Origin: Anoxybacillus pushchinoensis
GTDB taxonomy: Bacteria; Bacillota; Bacilli; Bacillales; Anoxybacillaceae
Direction: 5' to 3'
Length of the DNA stretch: 36,954 nt
Assembly: GCF_900111795.1 (NCBI RefSeq)
Contig: NZ_FOJQ01000006.1
Span: 35,043 to 71,996 of the forward strand
A program made the translations under genes and the position numbers. The notes under the pieces were generated by a model that searched no databases, was not told where the DNA came from, and saw nothing but the letters and a program-made list of their open reading frames with translations. How positions within the stretch are numbered: the stretch's first letter is position 1; the number at the start of each line of letters is the position of its first letter. Shown here one piece after another: positions 7,778 to 15,505 of this stretch.

Positions 7778-9022
7778 ATGCGAATACGAGAGTGGGATCG
7801 GAACTTACGTATTCGTTTAATTGGGGAGTCGTTAGTCGGAGTTACGTTTTGGATGATATTCCCTTTTATCGCGATATATTTTTCTGACATGTTTGGTAGA
7901 GAAAAAGCTGGGATATTGCTTGTTATTTCGCAATTTTTTTCTGTTGTTGCGAATTTGCTTGGGGGATATTTTGCTGATCGCTTTGGAAGAAAAAAAATGA
8001 TGGTGCTCGCTGCGTGTGGGCAAGCAGTTGCTTTTTTCTTATTTGCATTAGTCAATTCTCCACTATTCTCATCACCTGTGATGAGTTTTATTTGTTTTGC
8101 CCTCGTAGGTGTATGCGGTTCACTGTATTGGCCTGCTAGTCAAGCGATGGTTGCCGATGTCGTGGCAGAAAAGGATCAAAGTAGTGTATTTGCTGTATTT
8201 TACACGATGAATAATGTAATGGTCGTTATTGGTCCGCTACTTGGAGGAATTTTTTATCCACAACATTTTTTTTACCTACTGCTCGTTGCCGGGGCATTTT
8301 GTGCAATTGTTGCTATCGTTTTGTTCATTTACTTAGAGGAAACGGCACCGTTGTGGGCGAAAACGACAGGAACATGGTACACTTTTTTTGTTGAGCAATT
8401 AAAAAATTATCGTCTTATTGCGAAAGACCGCACGTTTCTTTTGTTTATCGTTGCTGGTGTCCTCGTTGCTCAAACGTTTATGCAACTTGATATTTTAATC
8501 CCTGTGTATGTGAAAGACGTTGTTTCAGAGCAAACGTTAATTTCTACCGATCATTGGTCACTTTCGTTGAGCGGAGAAAAAGCATTTAGTGTACTTATTG
8601 CTGAAAATGGATTGCTTGTTGCTTTATTTACGGTGGCGGTAACGAAATGGATGGGAAACTACAAAGAAAAGTCGGTATTTGTATGGTCCTCTCTTTTGTA
8701 TGGACTAGCTATTTTCTTTTTCGGTCAAACGACATCGCTTTGGATTATGGTCATTTTAATCGGTATATTTACACTTGCGGAACTTATGACGGTTGGTTTA
8801 CAGCAAACATTTGTCGCTAGATTAGCCCCTGATCATATGCGAGGACAATATTTCGCAGCGGCGAGCTTGCGTTTTACGCTTGGTCGTATGATTGCTCCGC
8901 TCGTTTTAACGTTGCCGTTTGCGTATCATTGGACATTTTTTGTTTTAATGTTACTCGCTATATGTAGTGCATGGTTGTATGCTGTTATGTTTCAAATGAT
9001 GGAAGGAAAGTCATCTTGTTAG
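7778..9022 (+). CDS. MFS transporter, drug-efflux type (YqjV-like)
   Basis: This is a 12-helix major facilitator protein of 414 residues. Motif A between TM2 and TM3 reads GGYFADRFGRKK, and GPLLGGIFYP in TM5 fits the antiporter motif C pattern of drug:H+ exporters. It resembles Bacillus YqjV. The role is probably proton-driven efflux of a small molecule; the substrate cannot be read from the sequence. The start is well supported by GAAGGGGGGG 6 nt upstream. It is monocistronic, with its own promoter upstream and a strong hairpin 30 bp after the stop. Confidence 0.8.
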   Translation: MRIREWDRNLRIRLIGESLVGVTFWMIFPFIAIYFSDMFGREKAGILLVISQFFSVVANLLGGYFADRFGRKKMMVLAACGQAVAFFLFALVNSPLFSSPVMSFICFALVGVCGSLYWPASQAMVADVVAEKDQSSVFAVFYTMNNVMVVIGPLLGGIFYPQHFFYLLLVAGAFCAIVAIVLFIYLEETAPLWAKTTGTWYTFFVEQLKNYRLIAKDRTFLLFIVAGVLVAQTFMQLDILIPVYVKDVVSEQTLISTDHWSLSLSGEKAFSVLIAENGLLVALFTVAVTKWMGNYKEKSVFVWSSLLYGLAIFFFGQTTSLWIMVILIGIFTLAELMTVGLQQTFVARLAPDHMRGQYFAAASLRFTLGRMIAPLVLTLPFAYHWTFFVLMLLAICSAWLYAVMFQMMEGKSSC

Positions 9023-9052
9023 TGGGTAATTGAAACAAACGATGTATAGAGA

Positions 9053-9087
9053 AGTGGTCACGTTGTCATTGACATCACGTGACTACT
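9053..9087. other. strong hairpin without T-tract
   Basis: An 11-bp stem (AGTGGTCACGT with ACGTGACTACT, one G-T pair) continues into TGTC/GACA with an ATT loop. No T-run follows on either strand, so it is not a standard terminator. It could be an mRNA 3'-end stabiliser or an operator for the next gene. Confidence 0.5.
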
Positions 9088-9191
9088 GATGTACATATAT
9101 GATGTAAAGTCCCTTCTTTTTCTCATATTTTCCCTTTTCTTTTCATACATATGATGATGTAAATATAATGAGAAAAAGAGGGGAAATACGT

Positions 9192-9824
9192 GTGAGTGAA
9201 CAAGGGGGATTACAAGACGAAGCGATGACACGAAGCGAACGACGAAAACGAAAGCGGACACATATTGTCTCCGTTTTATTACTCGTTGTAAGCGTGTGTG
9301 TCGTCAGTATATGGGGAATGACAAAAAAAGAGACAGGTGAGCAAAAAGTAATTGAGCAATTTATGACAGCGCTACGCCAAGAAGATGTACATACGTTGCG
9401 ACAATTCATCGATATTCCGTTGGAAAGTGATGACACTTTTTTACCGTTGTTTGCATATTTGCGCAAACATCCTGAAGGTTATGAGCAAATTAGAAAAGAA
9501 TTGAAGCAACAGCAAGACGATCGAGTTTACATAAAAGGATTAACGTCAACTCCTCCAGTTTTTCTCATGAAATTGTCGCAAGGAGTGTACAAATTTGAGC
9601 CGGCATTGTATCACGTATATGTGCAAACAAATGAAAAAGGGGCTCGCATTTTTATTAACGATACGGATGTCGGAGAGACAAATGTATCATTAACGAAAGT
9701 AGGATCATATATTCCGGGGTTATACGAGCTAAAATTAGTTACAGATGAACACGAACAGACGAAGCAACTATTGCTTTTTGGGGGAGAGCGGATTCGTATC
9801 GTTCATTTCTATTCGAATGAGTAG
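9192..9824 (+). CDS. TcaA-like single-pass membrane protein with PEGA-like domain
   Basis: This 210-residue protein has a basic cytosolic N-terminus (RSERRKRKR), one membrane helix at about residues 22-44 (HIVSVLLLVVSVCVVSIWG) and an outside part. The outside part starts with a region like the TcaA second domain (VIEQFMTALRQEDVHTLRQFI) and ends with a PEGA-like beta domain (GARIFINDTDVGETN). TcaA-type proteins sit in the envelope and affect glycopeptide sensitivity; here the N-terminal zinc ribbon of full TcaA is absent. I start it at GTG 9192 because AGAGGGG precedes it by 8 nt. The in-frame ATG at 9168 lies inside a TATAATG sequence with no ribosome binding site. The exact role is unknown. 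Confidence 0.6.
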   Translation: MSEQGGLQDEAMTRSERRKRKRTHIVSVLLLVVSVCVVSIWGMTKKETGEQKVIEQFMTALRQEDVHTLRQFIDIPLESDDTFLPLFAYLRKHPEGYEQIRKELKQQQDDRVYIKGLTSTPPVFLMKLSQGVYKFEPALYHVYVQTNEKGARIFINDTDVGETNVSLTKVGSYIPGLYELKLVTDEHEQTKQLLLFGGERIRIVHFYSNE

Positions 9825-9852
9825 ATGCAACGACATGTTGCGTCTTTTTTTA
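9824..9852 (+). terminator. intrinsic terminator after the TcaA-like gene
   Basis: An 8-bp stem GATGCAAC/GTTGCGTC (one G-T pair) with a 5-nt loop is followed by TTTTTTT. The stem begins with the last base of the stop codon. Confidence 0.85.
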
Positions 9853-9958
9853 TGAACAATTGAAACACTTCTTTTTGTCGATACGTAATATAATCATCAT
9901 TTCCATTTCATAAAAAATCATAGTAAAATAAAGGATCATAGACGATGGGAGGACAACA

Positions 9959-10618
9959 ATGAAACGGTTCATTCGGACGATATGGCGGTGGTTTGTATCA
10001 TGGAACGTTGGTTTATTTAGCGCCCTTATTTCATTGTTGGCGTTTCGCTTACCGTTTCCTGTTTCATTTTTGATCGGGGCAAGTATAGGGGTGATGTATT
10101 CAATTTATATGAAGAAAAAAGAGAAGAAACATGTATCTCATCGTTCGAAAGATGAGCGGTTGAAAGACGCGAAAAAAAAGGTGCGGAAAATCGGGCAAAA
10201 TTTATGGCGAATTCGTTCGATTTCGATGTTTTCTAAGCTTTCTCGTTTATACTCCATCTGTCAAAAAATGGTTGAAATTGTTGAAAAACAACCGGATCGT
10301 TTAGCTGTCGCGCAACCGTTTTTTAACACGACGTTAGATTCAATTGTTACAATTGTTGATAAATATATTTATTTAATGAAGCAGCCGGTGAAAAACGATG
10401 ATATTCGCCAAGCGATCAGTGAAGCAGAACAAGCGCTTGACCTTGCACTGACGAAAGCAGAAAATCAACTATTGGACATGCTTGAAGAAGACTTGTTTGA
10501 TTTACAAACGGAAGTAAAACTTGTGAAACATACGATTGCAACAGAAGAATCTCTTTCTTTGCCAACGAAACATACAGTAACAATGATGGAGGAGAAAAAG
10601 CATGAACAAGAACGATGA
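9959..10618 (+). CDS. xpaC: XpaC family membrane protein
   Basis: This 219-residue protein has two hydrophobic segments near residues 12-45 (WNVGLFSALISLLAF, VSFLIGASIGVMYSIYM), then a charged helical region rich in Lys/Glu. It matches XpaC, named for 5-bromo-4-chloroindolyl phosphate hydrolysis but without a proven enzymatic role. The pairing with a TelA gene is the same as xpaC-yaaN in B. subtilis. GGGAGGA 5-6 nt before ATG supports the start. It overlaps the next gene by 17 nt, so the two are translationally coupled. The pair is associated with toxic-anion or cell-envelope stress in the literature. Confidence 0.75.
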   Translation: MKRFIRTIWRWFVSWNVGLFSALISLLAFRLPFPVSFLIGASIGVMYSIYMKKKEKKHVSHRSKDERLKDAKKKVRKIGQNLWRIRSISMFSKLSRLYSICQKMVEIVEKQPDRLAVAQPFFNTTLDSIVTIVDKYIYLMKQPVKNDDIRQAISEAEQALDLALTKAENQLLDMLEEDLFDLQTEVKLVKHTIATEESLSLPTKHTVTMMEEKKHEQER

Positions 10619-11753
10619 AGTACTTTGGACAAGTTCGATCGATTCGCTACTTGCCAATCCATTTGGAGAAGTGATAGAAGCGAGTGAAAAGTCACCATCT
10701 CCGCGTTTAATTGATCAATTAAAAGAGGAACATCGACAAAAAGCGCTAGCGCTTGCAGAGCAAATTGATCCGCGCAACCACCAGGCGATTTTACAGTACG
10801 GTGTAGCCGCACAGGCAGAGTTGTCACGCTTTTCGCATTCTATTTTAAATCATGTGCAAAAAAAAGATGCTGGTCCTGTTGGGGAAATTATTCATGAGCT
10901 GATGACAAAGATGAAAGAAGTAAATGTAGAAGATTTTGCAATAAATAAAAAAAGTTTTTTAGCACGCATGTTTCAATCTGTCACACAGTCTGTTCAACAT
11001 ATTTTATCTAAATATCAAAAGCTAGGCGTTGAAATTGATCGAATTGCGGATCAACTCGACAAACATCGTCAAATGTTATTTCGTGACATCATGATGTTAG
11101 AAACGTTATATGAAAAAAACAAAGAATATTTTGATGCATTAAACATTTACATTGCCGCCGCTGAAATAAAACTAGAACAGCTGCGAACAAAAACGATTCC
11201 TGAACTAGAGAAAAAGGCGTTACAGTCACAAAATCAAATGGATGTACAAGAAGTTAATGATATGATCCAATTTACTGATCGTCTTGAAAAGCGCATTCAC
11301 GATTTAAAATTAAGCCGTCAAATTACGATTCAAACAGCACCGCAAATTCGACTGATTCAACATGTCAATCAAACGTTAGTCGAGCGCATTCAATCGTCCA
11401 TTTTAACCGCCATTCCGCTTTGGAAAAACCAACTCGTCATCGCATTAACGTTGCTTCGCCAAAAGAAGGCGGTGGAAGCGCAAAAAGCGGTAACAAAAAC
11501 GACGAATGAATTGCTGTTGCGTAACTCAGAGATGTTAAAAATGAACACGATTGAAGCAGCAAAAGAAAACGAGGAAGGACTTGTCAGCATTGAAACATTG
11601 AAAAAAACACAGGAAAATTTGTTAGTGACGCTTGAAGAAACGTTAAAAATTCAACAAGAAGGGCGCATGAAACGTCAACAGGTGGAACAGGAACTGATTG
11701 AGATGGAGGAGCAGTTAAAACAGCGGTTACTTACACTAAAAAGGGCTGAGTAA
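10602..11753 (+). CDS. yaaN: toxic anion resistance protein TelA family (YaaN)
   Basis: This soluble, almost wholly alpha-helical protein has 383 residues, matching the TelA/YaaN family length. Recognisable stretches include the early IDQLKEEHRQKALALAEQID and the helical core LEKRIHDLKLSRQITIQTAPQIRLIQ. The C-terminal 100 residues are coiled-coil-like. Family members were first linked to tellurite resistance; the biochemical activity is unknown. The start overlaps xpaC by 17 nt and follows GGAGG with 9-11 nt spacing. The stop lies in the loop of the terminator 11739-11769. Confidence 0.82.
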   Translation: MNKNDEVLWTSSIDSLLANPFGEVIEASEKSPSPRLIDQLKEEHRQKALALAEQIDPRNHQAILQYGVAAQAELSRFSHSILNHVQKKDAGPVGEIIHELMTKMKEVNVEDFAINKKSFLARMFQSVTQSVQHILSKYQKLGVEIDRIADQLDKHRQMLFRDIMMLETLYEKNKEYFDALNIYIAAAEIKLEQLRTKTIPELEKKALQSQNQMDVQEVNDMIQFTDRLEKRIHDLKLSRQITIQTAPQIRLIQHVNQTLVERIQSSILTAIPLWKNQLVIALTLLRQKKAVEAQKAVTKTTNELLLRNSEMLKMNTIEAAKENEEGLVSIETLKKTQENLLVTLEETLKIQQEGRMKRQQVEQELIEMEEQLKQRLLTLKRAE

Positions 11754-11769
11754 AATCAGCTCTTTTTTA
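11739..11769 (+). terminator. terminator overlapping the yaaN stop
   Basis: AAAAGGGCTGA pairs with TCAGCTCTTTT (11 bp, one G-T) around a loop that holds the stop TAA (11751-11753). A T-run follows. Confidence 0.85.
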
Positions 11770-11798
11770 TTGATTTTATATACCTATTAGGGTATGAT
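11770..11798 (+). promoter_or_regulatory. promoter of the sulfur cluster
   Basis: TTGATT (11770-11775) and TATGAT (11793-11798) are exactly 17 bp apart. An operator-like dyad fills most of the spacer and enters the -10 box. Confidence 0.6.
11779..11796 (+). promoter_or_regulatory. CsoR/CstR-type operator
   Basis: The dyad ATACC-n6-GGTAT (11780-11784 and 11791-11795, within ATACCTATTAGGGTAT) has the form of CsoR/CstR family operators. CstR senses persulfide and represses rhodanese and CoA-disulfide-reductase genes. The position between -35 and -10 would block RNA polymerase. No csoR/cstR gene is in the window, so the regulator is inferred. Confidence 0.55.
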
Positions 11799-11818
11799 GT
11801 GTAAAGGAGGTAGACAAC

Positions 11819-12172
11819 ATGACTTATGCGTTTATTTTGATGTTCGTGTTATATGCTTTATATTATCGATACGTACCTGTTCGGGGTGTAAAGGAACTGC
11901 AAATGTTACCTACACATAAACATGTTACAATACTCGATGTGCGCGACTACAATGAAGCAGATGATATCGATAAGGCACATCGCATTCCAGTTGCGTATTT
12001 GAAACGTTATTATGAAACGATCCCGCACCGTGAAGTTATTGTCATTGCGAACGATGCTTTAGAGAAAAATGTCGCTATTCGCCTGTTAAGACGTTATCGT
12101 TTTTCTGTCAAAGGATATTATATAAAAGAAAAAGGAAACGTTCATAAATGGGATATGGTAGAATGTCACTAA
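11819..12172 (+). CDS. membrane-anchored rhodanese-like protein without catalytic Cys
   Basis: This 117-residue protein has one N-terminal membrane helix (residues 1-18) and a rhodanese-like domain (VTILDVRDYNEADDIDKAHRIPV). At the position of the catalytic loop, where active rhodaneses have C-R/S-x-G-x-R, it reads IANDALEKNVA with no Cys. It is therefore probably not a sulfurtransferase, though it could bind a partner or ligand. AAAGGAGG 7 nt upstream fixes the start. It heads a cluster with CoA-disulfide reductase-rhodanese and a normal rhodanese, and its promoter carries a CsoR/CstR-type operator. Confidence 0.7.
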   Translation: MTYAFILMFVLYALYYRYVPVRGVKELQMLPTHKHVTILDVRDYNEADDIDKAHRIPVAYLKRYYETIPHREVIVIANDALEKNVAIRLLRRYRFSVKGYYIKEKGNVHKWDMVECH

Positions 12173-12199
12173 CTGTTCAAACTTTGCCGAAGATTTATT

Positions 12200-12208
12200 T
12201 GGTATAAT
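12200..12208 (+). promoter_or_regulatory. extended -10 promoter before cdr
   Basis: TGGTATAAT, a perfect -10 with TGn extension, lies 37 bp before the cdr start. The reductase may therefore have its own promoter besides read-through from 11770. Confidence 0.45.
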
Positions 12209-12244
12209 ACACTTACACGTACCTGTATATGGAGGGGATATATG

Positions 12245-13894
12245 ATGAAAAAAATCGTTATTGTCGGCGGTGTAGCCGGGGGAGCTTCTGCCGCCGCTCG
12301 TTTACGTCGGTTAAGTGAGAAAGATGAAATTATTATGTTTGAACGTGGTGAATATATTTCGTTTGCAAACTGCGGACTTCCGTATTACATCGGGGATGTT
12401 ATTCAAGAAAGAAGTAAGCTACTCGTACAAACGGTCGATGGCATGTCGAAACGATTTCGTATTGATGTACGCAATTTAAGTGAAGTGACAGCTATTCATC
12501 GTGAACGAAAAACGGTAACAGTAAGGAATTTACAAACAAATGAACAATATGAACAGCCATACGATGTCCTTATTTTATCACCGGGAGCGAAGCCAATTGT
12601 TCCGCCTATTCCAGGAATAGATCAAGCGAAAGCGCTGTTTACGTTGCGCAACGTACCGGATACCGATCGCATTCGTTCATTTGTTGACGATGAAAAGCCG
12701 AAACGTGCTGTCGTCATTGGTGGAGGCTTTATCGGTGTAGAAATGGCTGAAAACTTAACAGAGCGAGGCGTACATGTAACGCTTGTAGAGATGGCCAATC
12801 AAGTAATGGCGCCAATTGATTACGAAATGGCAGCTATTGTGCATACGCACATGAAGGAGCATGGGGTGGAATTAATTTTAGAAGATGGTGTGCAAGCGTT
12901 TGAAAACGAAGGAAGACGTGTCGTATTAAAAAGTGGTCGCGCGATCGATACAGATATGATTATTTTAGCGATTGGAGTTCAGCCAGAAAGCCAGTTGGCG
13001 AAAGAAGCGGGATTAGAACTTGGTTTTCGAGGTGCCATTAAAGTGAACGAGCATTTGCAAACATCTGATCCGAACATTTTTGCTATTGGCGACGCAATTG
13101 AAGTAAAAAGTTACGTCTATGGCTTTGAAACATTCGTTCCACTTGCTTGGCCAGCCAACCGTCAAGGTCGACTTGTCGCTGACTACATTAACGGTCGTGA
13201 TGTCAAATACAATGGAACGCTCGGTACATCGATTGTGAAAGTTTTCCATATGACAGTTGCGGCAACAGGACTGAACGAAAAAGTATTGAAACATCACGGC
13301 ATTGATTATGAAGTTGTTCACGTTCATCCAATGAGCCATGCTAGCTACTATCCAGGTGCTACTCAAATGACGTTAAAGTTAATTTTCGATCGGCAAGGGC
13401 GTATTTACGGGGTGCAAGCGGTAGGACAAGATGGAGTTGACAAGCGCATTGATGTCATCGCCACAGCGATTAAAGGCGGACTAACGGTATATGATTTACC
13501 TGATTTAGAACTGGCATATGCTCCACCGTTTTCATCGGCGAAAGATCCAGTAAACATGGCTGGGTATGTGGCATCGAACGTGCTTGATGGGATGGTTGAA
13601 ACGGTACAATGGCATGAAATTGACGACATCGTCGCTGACGGTGGGTTGCTCATTGATGTTCGCACACCGAAAGAGCTAGAAACGAGAGGAGCAATTCCGG
13701 GCAGCATCAATATTCCGCTTGATGACTTGCGCGATCGTCTCCATGAATTGCCGAAAGATCAAACGATTTACGTCACATGCCAAGTTGGTTTACGTGGCTA
13801 TTTAGCAACGCGCATTTTACAAGAGCATGGATTTAAAGCTAAAAATTTAGACGGTGGTTATAAATTGTATTCGAGTGTGAAACAGGGGGAATAA
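12245..13894 (+). CDS. cdr: CoA-disulfide reductase with C-terminal rhodanese domain
   Basis: This FAD/NAD(P)-dependent disulfide reductase of 549 residues carries a fused rhodanese domain (CoADR-RHD). It has the FAD-binding GGVAGGASAAARLRR, the active-site Cys43 in SFANCGLPYY, the NAD(P)-binding VIGGGFIGVEMAENL, and the FAD motif IFAIGDA. From about residue 455 the rhodanese part reads LLIDVRTPKELETRGAIPGSINIP, with catalytic Cys in VTCQVGLRGY. Family members reduce CoA disulfide and CoA persulfides, with the rhodanese domain handling sulfane sulfur. ATG 12245 gives better spacing (7 nt) from GGAGGGG than the adjacent ATG 12242. The next rhodanese gene starts 2 nt after its stop. Confidence 0.9.
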   Translation: MKKIVIVGGVAGGASAAARLRRLSEKDEIIMFERGEYISFANCGLPYYIGDVIQERSKLLVQTVDGMSKRFRIDVRNLSEVTAIHRERKTVTVRNLQTNEQYEQPYDVLILSPGAKPIVPPIPGIDQAKALFTLRNVPDTDRIRSFVDDEKPKRAVVIGGGFIGVEMAENLTERGVHVTLVEMANQVMAPIDYEMAAIVHTHMKEHGVELILEDGVQAFENEGRRVVLKSGRAIDTDMIILAIGVQPESQLAKEAGLELGFRGAIKVNEHLQTSDPNIFAIGDAIEVKSYVYGFETFVPLAWPANRQGRLVADYINGRDVKYNGTLGTSIVKVFHMTVAATGLNEKVLKHHGIDYEVVHVHPMSHASYYPGATQMTLKLIFDRQGRIYGVQAVGQDGVDKRIDVIATAIKGGLTVYDLPDLELAYAPPFSSAKDPVNMAGYVASNVLDGMVETVQWHEIDDIVADGGLLIDVRTPKELETRGAIPGSINIPLDDLRDRLHELPKDQTIYVTCQVGLRGYLATRILQEHGFKAKNLDGGYKLYSSVKQGE

Positions 13895-13896
13895 AG

Positions 13897-14193
13897 ATGT
13901 TTGAAAATATTTTGCCAACAGAAACGGATACGCTACGTCATGAAACAAATGTTGAAGTTTTAGATGTTCGTGAAGCACATGAAGTAGCAGCAGGAAAAAT
14001 TCCGGGTGCTTGCCACATTCCACTCGGACAGCTGTTTGCTCGTTTAAACGAACTTGACCAAAACAAAATATACATTGTCGTTTGCCATTCAGGAGGCAGA
14101 AGCGCATTAGCATGCGAATGGCTATCTGAACGAGGTTTTCGTGTGAAAAACATGGTTGGTGGCATGCTGAATTGGGAAGGGGAAGTGGCATAA
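13897..14193 (+). CDS. single-domain rhodanese (sulfurtransferase)
   Basis: This 98-residue protein is one rhodanese domain: VEVLDVREAHEVAAGKIPGACHIPL, then the active-site loop VVCHSGGRS with catalytic Cys near residue 68, and NMVGGMLNW at the end. It would carry sulfur from persulfides as an enzyme-bound cysteine persulfide in the cytoplasm. It is tightly linked to the reductase (2-nt gap, ribosome binding site CAGGGGGAA inside the upstream stop region), so the two are co-translated. The stop lies at the base of the terminator stem. Confidence 0.88.
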   Translation: MFENILPTETDTLRHETNVEVLDVREAHEVAAGKIPGACHIPLGQLFARLNELDQNKIYIVVCHSGGRSALACEWLSERGFRVKNMVGGMLNWEGEVA

Positions 14194-14220
14194 GACTGGC
14201 GATGCGCCAGTCTTATTTTT
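14192..14220 (+). terminator. terminator of the sulfur cluster
   Basis: A perfect 10-bp stem AAGACTGGCG/CGCCAGTCTT with a 3-nt loop is followed by ATTTTTT. It begins inside the stop codon of the rhodanese gene. Confidence 0.9.
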
Positions 14221-14296
14221 TATGCATCTTTCTCCGTTTTATTGTAAAATGGAATACATACATTGGAAGTTAGAGACAGGAGAAGGGGAAAGATCG

Positions 14297-15490
14297 ATGT
14301 GGAAAAATAAAAATGTCATGCTCATTTTTATTGGGGAGTTTGTTGTCGGAGTCGGTTTATGGCTTGGAATTATCGGGAATTTAGAGTTTATGCAGAAGCA
14401 CGTTCCTTCTGATTTTGTAAAATCGCTCATTTTATTTTCTGGTTTGCTTGCTAGTGTTATCGTCAGTCCGATATCGGGGAGATGGATCGATACATATGCG
14501 AAAAAGCGTATCCTTCTCTATGCGGGTATCGGACGTATATGTAGCGTCATATTTATGTTATTTGCCTTAACATATGAATCTATTTTTCTTATGGTTTGCT
14601 TTATGATTTCGATTCAAATAGCGGCAGCGTTTTATTTTCCGACATTACAAGCAATTATTCCGCTTGTTGTTCGCGATGAGAAACAACTAATGACCATAAA
14701 TGGTATACATATGAATATCTCCGCTTTGTCCCGCATTGCCGGCACTGCATTTGGTGGAGCGCTTCTTATGATTACGAGCTTATGGGCGCTATATATTGGG
14801 GCGATGATTGCGTACATTTTGCTTTTTTTGCTTACATTTTTTATCAATATCAAGGAGGAAAGACGGGAAACGCGCGATGAAAAGAAAGAAAAACAGCGGT
14901 TTACAGACATATTCCCTATCGTTCGCCAATTGCCGATTGTGTATATTGCCATCGTTTTGACGATTGTACCGCAGCTGTTCATTGGTGGATTTAACTTAAT
15001 GGTCATTAATATTAGTGAATTGCAGCACGATCCGTCAATTAAAGGATGGTTGTATACTGTTGAAGGGATCGGGTTTTTGTGCGGCGCTTTTTTCATTAAG
15101 TATGTCGCTCGTGAGCACGCATATGTGAAATGGATGTACGGATTAGCTTGTTTTATTGCTTTCGCACAATTATCTTTACATTTCGCCCATATGAAATGGG
15201 TGTCGCTTGCCTCTTTTGGGTTGTTTGGGGTATGTGTCGGTTGTTTTTTCCCAATGGTTGCGACCATCTTTCAAACAAACGTTCCAAAAACGTATCATGG
15301 TCGCTTTTTTTCGTTTAAAAATATGTTTGATCGTGTAACCTTTCAAATTGTATTGTTGATTTCTGGATTTTTGTTAGATACGATTGGATTAGAACATATG
15401 GTCGTCTTGTTCGGAATCTTCTCGTTTCTGTTGATTATGTATACGATGTTCCATAAAAAAGAACATATATTAAAAAGCGAAGGTGTATAA
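14297..15490 (+). CDS. MFS transporter (MFS_3 / macrolide or siderophore exporter-like)
   Basis: This 12-helix major facilitator protein has 397 residues. Its start MWKNKNVMLIFIGEFVVGVG and SPISGRWIDTYAKKR (motif A position) fit the MFS_3/EntS-MefA-like exporters. A charged cytosolic loop (KEERRETRDEKKEKQR) joins the two halves. The substrate is unknown. I start at ATG 14297, with AGAAGGGG 8 nt upstream, and not at the in-frame ATG 14222, which has no ribosome binding site and would add a non-family leader. The stop lies in the loop of a terminator shared with the converging K+ channel gene. Confidence 0.78.
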   Translation: MWKNKNVMLIFIGEFVVGVGLWLGIIGNLEFMQKHVPSDFVKSLILFSGLLASVIVSPISGRWIDTYAKKRILLYAGIGRICSVIFMLFALTYESIFLMVCFMISIQIAAAFYFPTLQAIIPLVVRDEKQLMTINGIHMNISALSRIAGTAFGGALLMITSLWALYIGAMIAYILLFLLTFFINIKEERRETRDEKKEKQRFTDIFPIVRQLPIVYIAIVLTIVPQLFIGGFNLMVINISELQHDPSIKGWLYTVEGIGFLCGAFFIKYVAREHAYVKWMYGLACFIAFAQLSLHFAHMKWVSLASFGLFGVCVGCFFPMVATIFQTNVPKTYHGRFFSFKNMFDRVTFQIVLLISGFLLDTIGLEHMVVLFGIFSFLLIMYTMFHKKEHILKSEGV

Positions 15491-15505
15491 ATGCCTTCGC
15501 TTTTT
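15472..15505. terminator. bidirectional terminator shared by converging genes
   Basis: A perfect 12-bp stem AAAAAGCGAAGG/CCTTCGCTTTTT has a 10-nt loop holding the MFS stop (15488-15490). The minus-strand gene stops at 15504-15506, inside the other flank. One hairpin therefore ends both genes. Confidence 0.9.
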
